From NCBI GenBank assembly GCA_040391785.1, contig JBEBXH010000002.1:1-64000 (forward strand): a DNA stretch of 64,000 nucleotides, written 5' to 3'. The notes under the pieces were generated by a model. It searched no databases and was not told the origin of the DNA. It was given only the letters and a program-made list of their open reading frames with translations. Shown piece by piece: positions 22,893 to 31,447 of this stretch. The stretch is from UBA5239 sp040391785. Lineage in GTDB: Bacteria > Verrucomicrobiota > Lentisphaeria > Victivallales > Victivallaceae. Each line of letters starts with the position of its first letter. Position 1 is the first letter of the stretch. The translations under genes and the position numbers were made by a program.

Positions 22893-25139
22893 TCATTTCT
22901 GTTCGGGAACTGCGGCGGTAACGGCTGCGGCGGGGGCGGCTGCTCCGGATGCCGCAGCAGCAGCGGCGGTCGCAGCGGCGGCGGGGGCGGATTGGGCCAT
23001 CCGCTTTTTGATTTTGTCATGGAAATACAGGTAATACGTCAGCGAGCCGAAGGCCAGGACGAGGATGGTCAGCAGTACGACCGGGAGCAGCCATTCTTTT
23101 TTGTTGTCGCGTGAATTCTGTTTGACCTTGATGGTGGTGGTGTCGAGGCCCTTTTTGACGAAATTCTCGGGGTAAGCGGGCAGGTACGAGAAGAAGCGGC
23201 CCGCGAAGGTGTCGAGCTTCATCCGCAAGTTGATGGCCCAGCCGGCGGCTTCGAAAAACATGCTGAAATTGCGCTTATAAAGCTTGTACAGCGAGTAAAT
23301 TACCAGCGGCGTCATGATGCAGATGAAAATCAGCAGAACGTAGAAAAGCAGCGTCAGCCCCGGCAGGCTCGCCAGTTGTTTAAAGACATACGTGAGTCCG
23401 CTGAAAATGGCGGCGAACCCGACCCCGCCGGCCAGCAGCAGCATCGAGCCGTTCATGCCGGGTTTGGCGGGCGGCGGCGCCTTGCCGGCCTTTTCGATCT
23501 GGCTGGTCAGGTCGTTGGCAATGGTTTCCGCCGAAGTCAGTTTGGAAAATTTGTCGGTGATGATGCTGCTGACCTTGATGAACGGCAGCGCCAGGCTCTG
23601 TTTGAAACAGATCGGGCCCTGCAGGATGTCGTCGATGACCGTGTCCCACAGCGATCCATCCCAGTCGACGAACAGCCCGGCTTTGCCCGGGTAAAACACC
23701 ATGTTGGTACCCGCCGTGACCGCCACCGCCACTTTCTGGGTGGTCGCGACGCCGTTGACCGAGCGCTTGGCGGTCATGTACATGATAAATAAATTGGACG
23801 TTTTGGCCAGCATTTTGTGCATGGCCGGGTCGGTGATGCGCAAACAGAGGTCGAAGTGCTTGCCGTCCATGATCAGCGAGCCAGACTGCAGCATCGAGAG
23901 CCGCCGCGGGTTGAAGAGCTCGAACATCGAAATGAAGCTGCGGACGAAACGGAAATAGTACTGTTTGTAAAGCAGCAGTTTTTCGATATTGATGATCCGC
24001 TTGATGTTGTTCATGATCGAGCTGTCTTCCTGAATCAGATTGCGGAGGAATTCGATGGCTTCGGTATTGGCCATATCTTCTTTCAGCCGGTCGGTGCCGA
24101 GCTTTTCGGCGGAATTGCCGCTTTTGCCCTGCAGATATTCTTCGTAACCGACGAATTTGCCCTTGATCATGGCCCAGTCCTGCATCGTGATGTTTTTCAG
24201 GCCGAATACTTCGGCGAGTTTGTAAATGTCGTCGCGGTAGGCCGGGTTGATTTCCTGGTTGACATTGAGCACGCAGGCCGGGGATGGCGGAGCCAGCGGG
24301 GCCTGGTCGATGGCGTTTTTCACCGCACCGGCATCCTGGATGTTCAGCGGCGAGAGCGCGTCCGGTTTTTCCGAAAACCGGCGGACGTTTTCATGGTCGA
24401 TCTGCACCAGTTTGCAGTAGTCGAAGTACTGGTCGATCTTGGGCGCGGCGTGCCGGTAAAAAGCATAAACGGGCGGCATGTCTACCCCGGGCAGCAGCGT
24501 AGAGTAGGTATCGTTCTGGGCCCAATCGAGATAAGCCTTGGCGTCGGCGAGGAATTTGTCCAGCAGCGTGCCGGTCACGCCTTTCAGCCCGGCCTGATTG
24601 TCGGGGCCGTCCAGCACGGTCAGGATGTCGGTGAAAAGCTGCTCGGCCACGGTGCCGGCGACCGCGCTGCGGATGATGATGCCGTCACCCTTCAGGCTGC
24701 CGGACGAGAGGCGGTTGATTGCGTCGCGTACCTCCGTCAAGGTGATAACGCCGTCGTTGACCAATTCTTCGGTCAGCTCTTCTTTAATGGTGGCGATGAT
24801 GTCGCGTCCGTTATTGGTATCGGTGCGGATTTCGTCGAGGGTAACCGAGTTTTTTTCGTCTCCCAGGTACGAGAGATCTTTCAGGATGCTGTCCAGCCAG
24901 TAAAACGCGTCCTTGATTTTGTCGACGCGGATCGAGCCGCTGCCGGTCGTGTCGAGGTGGCGGAAGAAGCGCGGATCGCCGTTCAGGGAAGTGACCGGGG
25001 CCGAAAGAATCGCCCAGAAAGCATCGTCATTTGCCATGACCACCCGCAAATCTTCCGGCTTGGCCAGCTCGTACTGATATGACCCGCAGAGTTTGCGGAA
25101 AACCGCTTTCAGGGTGCTTGACTGTTTCTCGGTTGCCAT
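22893..25139 (-). CDS. large membrane-anchored protein of unknown function
   Basis: A 748-residue protein I cannot place in a family. The first 560 residues are soluble and helical; a segment H-L-D-T-T-G-S-G-S-I near residue 63 and another D-x-N-x-G near 108 resemble EF-hand-type loops. Three hydrophobic segments follow at about 563-585, 593-622 and 683-707. The last 35 residues are almost only Ala and Pro. It starts 19 bases after aroC and precedes the ceramidase-like gene by 28 bases, so it is in the same run. An AGGAAAGGA site supports the start. A membrane scaffold or envelope role is only a guess. Confidence 0.75.
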   Translation of the reverse strand: MATEKQSSTLKAVFRKLCGSYQYELAKPEDLRVVMANDDAFWAILSAPVTSLNGDPRFFRHLDTTGSGSIRVDKIKDAFYWLDSILKDLSYLGDEKNSVTLDEIRTDTNNGRDIIATIKEELTEELVNDGVITLTEVRDAINRLSSGSLKGDGIIIRSAVAGTVAEQLFTDILTVLDGPDNQAGLKGVTGTLLDKFLADAKAYLDWAQNDTYSTLLPGVDMPPVYAFYRHAAPKIDQYFDYCKLVQIDHENVRRFSEKPDALSPLNIQDAGAVKNAIDQAPLAPPSPACVLNVNQEINPAYRDDIYKLAEVFGLKNITMQDWAMIKGKFVGYEEYLQGKSGNSAEKLGTDRLKEDMANTEAIEFLRNLIQEDSSIMNNIKRIINIEKLLLYKQYYFRFVRSFISMFELFNPRRLSMLQSGSLIMDGKHFDLCLRITDPAMHKMLAKTSNLFIMYMTAKRSVNGVATTQKVAVAVTAGTNMVFYPGKAGLFVDWDGSLWDTVIDDILQGPICFKQSLALPFIKVSSIITDKFSKLTSAETIANDLTSQIEKAGKAPPPAKPGMNGSMLLLAGGVGFAAIFSGLTYVFKQLASLPGLTLLFYVLLIFICIMTPLVIYSLYKLYKRNFSMFFEAAGWAINLRMKLDTFAGRFFSYLPAYPENFVKKGLDTTTIKVKQNSRDNKKEWLLPVVLLTILVLAFGSLTYYLYFHDKIKKRMAQSAPAAAATAAAAAASGAAAPAAAVTAAVPEQK

Positions 25140-25158
25140 GATCGGTTCCTTTCCTCTG

Positions 25159-26214
25159 TTAAGTACGTAATGCCGCGTGTTGTTTCAAGAGATCGACCAG
25201 CGCCATGGCGGCCATGGCCTCCACCACCGGCACAATGCGGGGGCAGAGACATGGGTCGTGGCGGCCGTGAACTTCGCATTCGGCGGCGGTGCCATCCAGA
25301 TTTATGGTTGATTGTTTGAGGCTGATGGAGCTGGTCGGCTTGACCGCGGCGCGGAAAACGATCTCGTCGCCGTTGGAAATACCGCCGAGGATGCCGCCCG
25401 CGTAATTGCTGGCGAAGCCGTCCGGCGTGATCGGGTCGTTGTGCTCCGAGCCGTACATGGCCGCCGCCGCGAACCCGCTGCCGAATTCAATGCCCTTGAT
25501 GCCGCCGATGGACAGGACCGCATGCGCCAGCACCGCGTCCAGCTTGTCGAAAACCGGCTCGCCGAGCCCCGGCATCATACCGTTCACGCGGCATTCAACG
25601 ACTCCGCCGACGCTGTCGCCTTTGGTGGCCGCTTCCAGAATCAGTTTTTCCATCAATATCGCTGCTCCGGGATCGGCCGCCCGGACCGGGTTGCGCTCGA
25701 TTTCCGCGAAATCGACTTCGGTCCCCTTGAACTCGCCGACCTGGGCGGTGAATGCGGTGACGGTGATGCCGTATTTCAGCAACAGTATTTTAGCAATGGC
25801 TCCGGCGGCTACCCGCCCGATGGTCTCGCGCCCGGAGGAGCGCCCCCCGCCGCGGTAGTCGCGAATGCCGTATTTCTGATAAAACGTATAGTCGGCGTGG
25901 CCGGGCCGGAAAATATCCTTGATATTGCCGTAATCCCCGGAGCGCTGATCCTTGTTCATGACCAGCATCATGATCGGGGTGCCGGTGGTTTTGCCCTCGA
26001 AAACGCCGGAGAAGATTTGAACGCTGTCGCTCTCGCTGCGCGGGGTGGAGACGGCCGACTGGCCGGGACGGCGGCGGTCCAGTTCGCGCTGGATGTCGGC
26101 CTCGCCGAGCTCAACGCCGGGTGTCACGCCGTCCACCACCACGCCTACGCCGCCCCCGTGCGATTCGCCGAAGGTGGCCACTGTAAAGATTTTGCCGTAA
26201 GTACTGCCGCTCAT
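25159..26214 (-). CDS. aroC: chorismate synthase
   Basis: A 351-residue enzyme making chorismate from EPSP. Signatures: G-E-S-H-G-G near residue 14, the R-x-G-D-Y-G-N segment, and R-G-G-G-R-S-S-G-R-E-T (about 123-133). The start overlaps the aroK stop by 4 bases. Two shikimate-pathway genes are therefore translationally coupled behind argB. Confidence 0.97.
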   Translation of the reverse strand: MSGSTYGKIFTVATFGESHGGGVGVVVDGVTPGVELGEADIQRELDRRRPGQSAVSTPRSESDSVQIFSGVFEGKTTGTPIMMLVMNKDQRSGDYGNIKDIFRPGHADYTFYQKYGIRDYRGGGRSSGRETIGRVAAGAIAKILLLKYGITVTAFTAQVGEFKGTEVDFAEIERNPVRAADPGAAILMEKLILEAATKGDSVGGVVECRVNGMMPGLGEPVFDKLDAVLAHAVLSIGGIKGIEFGSGFAAAAMYGSEHNDPITPDGFASNYAGGILGGISNGDEIVFRAAVKPTSSISLKQSTINLDGTAAECEVHGRHDPCLCPRIVPVVEAMAAMALVDLLKQHAALRT

Positions 26215-26741
26215 TTCTGTAATTCCATATCGACGGCCGCCGCCGCTTCCTCCGGGGAAACTTCGCCCGGACAGACGGTCAGCGCCGCGATTTTTTCATA
26301 TACTTTTTCGCGTTCGCGATAAAATTCCATAAAACTCTCAAACGGCCGCGCCGCATCCAGATAAGGCGGCAGCCCATTCGCTTCGATTCGGCGAAAGATG
26401 GTTTCCGGCGCGACTTTCAGGTAAACGATCTCGCCCAGTTCGGGCAGGACATCCTTCACCGCCGGATTCATCGGGAGTCCGCCGCCAAGGGCGACGACCC
26501 GCGACTTGCCCGGCCGCGCCGCGCGGAGTTCCGCCACCACCTCCGCCTCCATATTCCGGAAAAACTCCTCGCCGTATTCCTTGAAAATCCCCCGGCAATT
26601 CAGTTTTTCTCCGTAATTTTGTTCAAATAACTTCTCCAGCAGGGCATCTGTATCGGCAAAGGGGCAACCCCAGCGCTTCGCCAGCAGCTTGCCGACGGTG
26701 CTTTTGCCGCAGTGTTTCATGCCGGTCAGGACAATTCTCAT
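26211..26741 (-). CDS. aroK: shikimate kinase
   Basis: A 176-residue P-loop kinase phosphorylating shikimate. Walker A is G-M-K-H-C-G-K-S-T (7-15); F-A-D-T-D (29-33) and G-G-G-L-P-M match shikimate kinase. It overlaps argB and aroC by 4 bases at each end, a tight three-gene biosynthetic operon. Confidence 0.92.
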   Translation of the reverse strand: MRIVLTGMKHCGKSTVGKLLAKRWGCPFADTDALLEKLFEQNYGEKLNCRGIFKEYGEEFFRNMEAEVVAELRAARPGKSRVVALGGGLPMNPAVKDVLPELGEIVYLKVAPETIFRRIEANGLPPYLDAARPFESFMEFYREREKVYEKIAALTVCPGEVSPEEAAAAVDMELQK

Positions 26742-27634
26742 AAGATCGAGGTCGGCTTGATGATCTGGGTCCCGATACCGCTGTCGGTGAAGATTTCCAG
26801 CAACAGCGAATGCTTGACGCGTCCGTCGATCATGTGCACTTTGTTGGTACCGGCTTCGAGGGCGCGGATGCTGCTCATGATCTTGGGGATCATGCCGCCG
26901 GTGATGATCTTGTTCTTGATCATATCATCCACTTCGGTGGTGCAAATGGTCGAAATCAGCGTGGACTCGTCCGAAGCATCGCGCAGGATGCCGGGCACGT
27001 CGCTCAGGAAAACCAGCTTGCGGGCCTTTAAGCCTTCGGCCACACGGCAGGCGGCGATGTCGGCATTGATGTTGTAAATCTTGCCGTCGGTACCGCGCGC
27101 CAGCGGGGTCAGGATCGGAATGGTGCGGCTTTTCAGCGCTTCCGAAAGTTTGTAGCTGTCGATATCGGTGATGTCGCCGACGTAACCGATGTCGAGCTTC
27201 TGCCCGGTTTCCTTGTCGGTGGAGTACATTTTTTCGGCCTTCATGACACTGCGCCCGGAGAGGGAAATGGGATTGCCGCCGGCCGCGGCCGCGGCGTCCA
27301 CCAGCGACTGGTTGGTGACATTGTGCAGCACGTCGTCGACGACCTTGATGGTCTCTTCATCCGTGACCCGCAGACCATTGACGAAACGGGTCTCGATGTT
27401 GCGGCGGGTGAGCTCGGCGGTAATGGCTTTGCCGCCGCCGTGGACGACCACGGGGCGCATGCCGATGCACTCCATGAGCACGATATCGCGCATGGTGCTT
27501 TTGACGAGTTCCGGGTCTTCCATGGCGCTGCCGCCGAACTTGACGACCACGATCTCGTTGCGAAATTTCTGGATATAGGGCAGTGCCTCGACCAAAACAT
27601 CCGATTTACGGATTAAATCTTCCATTTGTATCAT
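26738..27634 (-). CDS. argB: acetylglutamate kinase
   Basis: A 298-residue kinase phosphorylating N-acetylglutamate in arginine synthesis. Landmarks are V-V-K-F-G-G-S-A near residue 30 and V-V-H-G-G-G-K at about 60. I chose the ATG at 27634, which has GAGG 9 bases upstream; an upstream TTG (27649) overlaps that site, and the ATG at 27625 is a close alternative. It heads the operon argB-aroK-aroC and, with small gaps, the three membrane and envelope genes behind it. Confidence 0.95.
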   Translation of the reverse strand: MIQMEDLIRKSDVLVEALPYIQKFRNEIVVVKFGGSAMEDPELVKSTMRDIVLMECIGMRPVVVHGGGKAITAELTRRNIETRFVNGLRVTDEETIKVVDDVLHNVTNQSLVDAAAAAGGNPISLSGRSVMKAEKMYSTDKETGQKLDIGYVGDITDIDSYKLSEALKSRTIPILTPLARGTDGKIYNINADIAACRVAEGLKARKLVFLSDVPGILRDASDESTLISTICTTEVDDMIKNKIITGGMIPKIMSSIRALEAGTNKVHMIDGRVKHSLLLEIFTDSGIGTQIIKPTSIL

Positions 27635-27712
27635 TTTTCCGATCCTCAAAAAGTTAATGAATCTATGCTAACAAAAAATACAGTCAATCCCCATAATTTC
27701 AAGGGAATTTAT

Positions 27713-27842
27713 CCACAAAACTACACAAAAATACACAAAAAGAGAAAGAGTCCACGAAAGTCACGAAAAGACACGAAAAAAATAATTGGCAGCCGCAATC
27801 GGCTGCCAATAAACTTTTGTGTAGTTTTGTGTAGTTTTGTGG
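27713..27842. repeat. inverted ACAAAAC tandem repeats flanking a terminator
   Basis: The left arm (27713-27740) and right arm (27815-27842) match at 27 of 28 positions when inverted. Each consists of three CACAAAAnTA units of 9-10 bases. They enclose CACGAAA repeats and a strong terminator hairpin. Confidence 0.75.
27774..27810 (-). terminator. intrinsic terminator of the lipoprotein operon
   Basis: On the minus strand an 11-bp perfect stem (27785-27795 with 27800-27810, 4-base loop) is followed by a T-rich run (complement of 27775-27784). It lies about 45 bases after the stop of the gene at 27853. Confidence 0.88.
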
Positions 27843-27852
27843 ACAAAAAGAA

Positions 27853-28905
27853 TTATTTGGCCTCGGCTGCGGGTGCAGGGATGGGGGCGGGGGCCGGTTC
27901 GGCGGGCTTCACCAGGAAGCGGCCCTTTTCCTTGTCGAAATAGAGATTGTCTTTGTTTTTGTCATACCACTCGGTGAGCTTGGCGGCGTTCAGGGACTGG
28001 CCGGTCAGCCGCATCAGGGTGGTGGCGCCGTCGTTGTGGTTGAACGTGTTCCGCTCCGTCGAATACAGCACGATCAGGGAGCCCAGGGCGTCCTTGTTGC
28101 CGGTCGATGCGGCCTTCAAGCCGTATTGCACGCGGTTCCAGCTGTAAGTGTATTTCTGCTTTTCCCAGGCGTCGTTGTTGATTTTGACGATGTCGATGTC
28201 GGGGAAGGCCCGGACGGTATTGTAGAGATCGGAGGCGCTGGAGCCATTGACATAGACCTTGATGACCCGTTCGCGGTCCTCCGGGGTTTCAACGATTTTG
28301 CCGATATTGTTTTTCAGTTCCCACATCTGATTGTTGGAACTTTCGAAAACCTTGAAAATATCTTCCTTGGCATCTTTCTCCCAGCCCATTTTGAAGGCGA
28401 TGACGGCCATGCGGGGATAGCGCAGGATATTTTTCGTGACGAAATCTTTGTCTTTTTCCTCGATCAGGGCGGGCAGCGCATGGTCGAGGTGATAGAAATT
28501 GTCGCTGAGGAACGGGATGATTACCGACAAATGGCCGGGGCCGATTTCGCGGAGCATCTTGGACTGGATGTCATCCGGGCTGAAGTGATTCTGTCCTTCC
28601 GAAGCAGCCTTGACGGCGATGATGTATTTCCGGATCTCCTCGTCGGTCGGCTTTTCGGAGAGCTTGGCGATCTTGCTCAGGGCCAGCAGGTTGCCGCGGT
28701 TGGCGGTGGATACGCGGGAGGTCGGGCTTTGAGTGGAAAGCTGCATCAGGCGGTTGTTGTTTTCCACCGCTTTGTTGATGGCTTCCAGATTCTGGTTGAT
28801 TTTCGCCAGTTGATCGGCGAGTTTGTCGTATTGCTCCGGAGTAGGGGAGGTGGCGCAGCCGGCCAGCAGCAGCGCGGCGGGGATGCTGATTATATGATAT
28901 TTCAT
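27853..28905 (-). CDS. lipoprotein with coiled-coil start, paralog 1
   Basis: A 350-residue lipoprotein. The signal sequence ends in a lipobox L-L-A-G-C (Cys about 17), followed by a coiled coil (D-K-L-A-D-Q-L-A-K-I-N-Q-N-L, about 25-55). The body shares the P-T-x-x-E-I-x-x-Y-I opening, the I-G-x-G-H-L segment and the W-Y-x-x-N-K-D-x-L-x-F-D end with the upstream gene at 28902-29900, so the two are tandem paralogs. A Pro/Ala-rich tail is added here. No known family; the repeated helical pattern could be HEAT-like. Envelope location is firm, function unknown. Confidence 0.78.
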   Translation of the reverse strand: MKYHIISIPAALLLAGCATSPTPEQYDKLADQLAKINQNLEAINKAVENNNRLMQLSTQSPTSRVSTANRGNLLALSKIAKLSEKPTDEEIRKYIIAVKAASEGQNHFSPDDIQSKMLREIGPGHLSVIIPFLSDNFYHLDHALPALIEEKDKDFVTKNILRYPRMAVIAFKMGWEKDAKEDIFKVFESSNNQMWELKNNIGKIVETPEDRERVIKVYVNGSSASDLYNTVRAFPDIDIVKINNDAWEKQKYTYSWNRVQYGLKAASTGNKDALGSLIVLYSTERNTFNHNDGATTLMRLTGQSLNAAKLTEWYDKNKDNLYFDKEKGRFLVKPAEPAPAPIPAPAAEAK

Positions 28906-29900
28906 GATTCGTCTCCTTCTTGAATTTTGTATTTCCGGGTTGCGGGATCGAATTTCAGCTTGTCTTTGTTGTGCTGATACATGATCCAGAGTTGCTCATA
29001 CGACATTTCGCCGGTGGGGGCGGGGTCGAAGAAATGATTTAAACTCCGCTTGGTTTTCTGGAGCTTCTCATCGGTCGCATACTGTTCGAGGATAAAGGCG
29101 AGGGCTTCCTTGTTACCGCGGCGGATGGTGTCATCGATGCCGATCAGCCGGGTTTCAAGGGGAGAATTTTTCATCTTTTCCCATCGCTGATTACTCATAA
29201 CCGTGGGATCGGTGTCCTGATAAGCGGCCAGTGTGTCGATGACGATATAGGCTTGCGGATTTTCCCGGTAGCATTTCTTGAGGAATTCGATGTCTTCCGC
29301 GGATGTGAAGTAAAGCGGAATGGAACCCTTGATGCTGGCAAGATCTTTTTTATCGTCCTGCAGGAGCTTTTTCAGCGGTTCCTTCAGGCGTAAATCGACG
29401 TCGAACTTCTGCAGGTTATTGTACAGAGTCGGGTATTCGGGCAACAGTTTGATACCGGCATCAAGGTCTTCCACCCCGACCAGTTCCCAAATGACAGAGC
29501 TGATATAGCGGTCCTTGAGGTACGGCACCAGCGTTTCCAGATGACCGGTGCCGATCAGACGGAGCATCTGCGCGTGGGGGCTGTTCCAGGTGTTGCCGGT
29601 TTTGGGGGCCACTTTCAGGATGGCGTCGATATAATCGGTGATCTCCTGCTTGGTCGGGCTGACCGAAAGCGGTTTGATTTTGGCCAGTTCGGGCTCCTGG
29701 CTGGTGATTCCGGACAGCTGAGCATCGGTCACGGCCGGATTTTCCGGTACGCCGACCGTTTTGTGGATTTTTTCCAGACTCACATTAATCTGGTCGAGCT
29801 GGGCGGAGATTTTTTCGAGCCCCGGGTCCGGCCCGGTGCTGAAGCATCCGGTCAGGAGCGGCAGGGCGGCCGCCGTCATTGCAAGATGAATCTTTTTCAC
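28902..29900 (-). CDS. lipoprotein with coiled-coil start, paralog 2
   Basis: A 332-residue lipoprotein with lipobox L-L-T-G-C (Cys about 19) and a short coiled coil (I-S-A-Q-L-D-Q-I-N-V-S-L-E-K-I). It is the paralog of the following gene and overlaps its start by 4 bases. The shared domain covers most of the length. AGGAGGT lies before the ATG. The pair probably forms a complex or arose by recent duplication; no function can be assigned. Confidence 0.78.
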   Translation of the reverse strand: MKKIHLAMTAAALPLLTGCFSTGPDPGLEKISAQLDQINVSLEKIHKTVGVPENPAVTDAQLSGITSQEPELAKIKPLSVSPTKQEITDYIDAILKVAPKTGNTWNSPHAQMLRLIGTGHLETLVPYLKDRYISSVIWELVGVEDLDAGIKLLPEYPTLYNNLQKFDVDLRLKEPLKKLLQDDKKDLASIKGSIPLYFTSAEDIEFLKKCYRENPQAYIVIDTLAAYQDTDPTVMSNQRWEKMKNSPLETRLIGIDDTIRRGNKEALAFILEQYATDEKLQKTKRSLNHFFDPAPTGEMSYEQLWIMYQHNKDKLKFDPATRKYKIQEGDES

Positions 29901-29977
29901 GTTCTACACCTCCTGTATGGCCTGTGGATTTACAGATAACACCGGAAAAAGAACTTGCAAGCTTGGAAAAGAATCAT

Positions 29978-30006
29978 TTGCCAAAAGTTGTTTGACGTGA
30001 TATTTT
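29978..30006 (+). promoter_or_regulatory. promoter of the yihY-type gene
   Basis: TTGCCA (29978-29983), 17-bp spacer, TATTTT (30001-30006); the ATG is at 30038 with GGAG between. Confidence 0.5.
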
Positions 30007-30037
30007 ACCGGAAACATTTTTTGGAGATGATCTGTTT

Positions 30038-31447
30038 ATGAGAAAATTCCGCAAGTTATTTCTGGAGGATATCTGGGAGTATGGGCGCAATGACTTGTCC
30101 AAAACCCACTATTCGCTGCTCGGTATATTGCGCATTGTCGTGATGGCGGTGCATGGTTTCCGGGAGAGCAAATGCCGTTTGTGGGCGTCGGCGCTGACGT
30201 ATTTTTCGGTTTTCGCGCTGGTGCCGATCACGGCGCTGGCGTTCGGCATCGCCAAAGGGTTCGGGCTGGATGTCCTGCTGAAAGACGAGCTGTATGAGAA
30301 ATTCTCCGATTTTGAATACCAGCTCAATTATGTGTTCGAGTATTCCAACCGGCTGCTGGACACGACCAAGGGCGGCATGATCGCCGGTATCGGGGTGGTG
30401 CTGCTCTTCTGGGCCGTGGTCAAGATGCTCGGCAATATCGAGGCGGCGTTCAACTCGATTTGGGGGGTGAAAAGCCATCGGTCGCTGTTCCGTAAATTCA
30501 GCGATTACCTGTCGATGGCGCTGATCTGCCCGATTCTGATCCTGGCGGCCAGCAGTATCACGACTTTCGTGCAAGGGTATCTCTCGCGTGTTTCGACCCA
30601 GATGCTGCCGGAAGGGTGGAGCGGGTCCTTTATCGATTTTACCGCCCGGATGCTGCCGTTTGTTATTCTGTGGCTGCTTTTTCCTTTCCTCTATTCATTC
30701 ATGCCCAATACCAAGGTTCGCTGGCGGGCGGCGATTGTGGCGGGGGTTCTGACCGGTAGCGCGTTTCAGCTGCTGCAGCAGAGTTACCTGGCGCTGCAGT
30801 TTTTCCTGAGCGGTTACAATACGATTTACGGTAGTTTTTCGGCGGTGCCGCTGTTCCTGATCTGGCTGCAGTTGAGCTGGCTGCTGGTGCTGTTCGGCGC
30901 GGAAATTTCCTGCGCCATTCAAACCTCCAGCGACCATGAGTTCGAACCGCTGGCGCAGGAGCTCTGCCCCATGGCCCGTACGCGGCTCATGCTGGCGGTG
31001 AGCGTGACCATGGCGCGGTATTTCCGCGACAATCACGCCGGGCTTTCCGAAGAAGAGCTGGCCGAGAGAACCAATATTCCGATCCGGCTGATCCGCGACG
31101 CCATTTACCGGCTCGAAGACGCCCGGGTCATCATCCGCACCCAGCCGCTGGATGGCGCCGGCATTCTCCGCGCCCGGCCGGATGAGGATGTGTTTTACCC
31201 CGGAATTCCGCTGGAGAAGTTCACCGCGTTTGAAGTCATGCGCATGGTCGGCAGCCACGGCAAGAACTACCAGCCCCGGGGGACGACTCCGGCTTATGAT
31301 TTCGCCGACCGGTGTATGAATGAGTTCGATCGGAAAACTACCGGTACAAGTATGGATAAACCTCTGGCAGACGTGGAGATATGGAAAAATACGACGCTGT
31401 TGTTATCGGAGCCGGGCTCTCAGGGCTCGGAGCCGGAATCCGTTTAG
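30038..31447 (+). CDS. YihY/BrkB family membrane protein
   Basis: A 469-residue protein. Residues of about 30-300 hold the six-helix YihY/virulence-factor BrkB domain (S-A-L-T-Y-F-S-V-F-A-L-V-P; later N-T-K-V-R-W and G-A-E-I-S). Members were misnamed RNase BN. A soluble C-terminal extension of about 150 residues looks like a winged helix (L-S-E-E-E-L-A-E-R-T-N-I-P), seen in a subset of the family. The last 67 bases overlap the start of the next gene in another frame, so those C-terminal residues are under dual constraint. Confidence 0.88.
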   Translation: MRKFRKLFLEDIWEYGRNDLSKTHYSLLGILRIVVMAVHGFRESKCRLWASALTYFSVFALVPITALAFGIAKGFGLDVLLKDELYEKFSDFEYQLNYVFEYSNRLLDTTKGGMIAGIGVVLLFWAVVKMLGNIEAAFNSIWGVKSHRSLFRKFSDYLSMALICPILILAASSITTFVQGYLSRVSTQMLPEGWSGSFIDFTARMLPFVILWLLFPFLYSFMPNTKVRWRAAIVAGVLTGSAFQLLQQSYLALQFFLSGYNTIYGSFSAVPLFLIWLQLSWLLVLFGAEISCAIQTSSDHEFEPLAQELCPMARTRLMLAVSVTMARYFRDNHAGLSEEELAERTNIPIRLIRDAIYRLEDARVIIRTQPLDGAGILRARPDEDVFYPGIPLEKFTAFEVMRMVGSHGKNYQPRGTTPAYDFADRCMNEFDRKTTGTSMDKPLADVEIWKNTTLLLSEPGSQGSEPESV

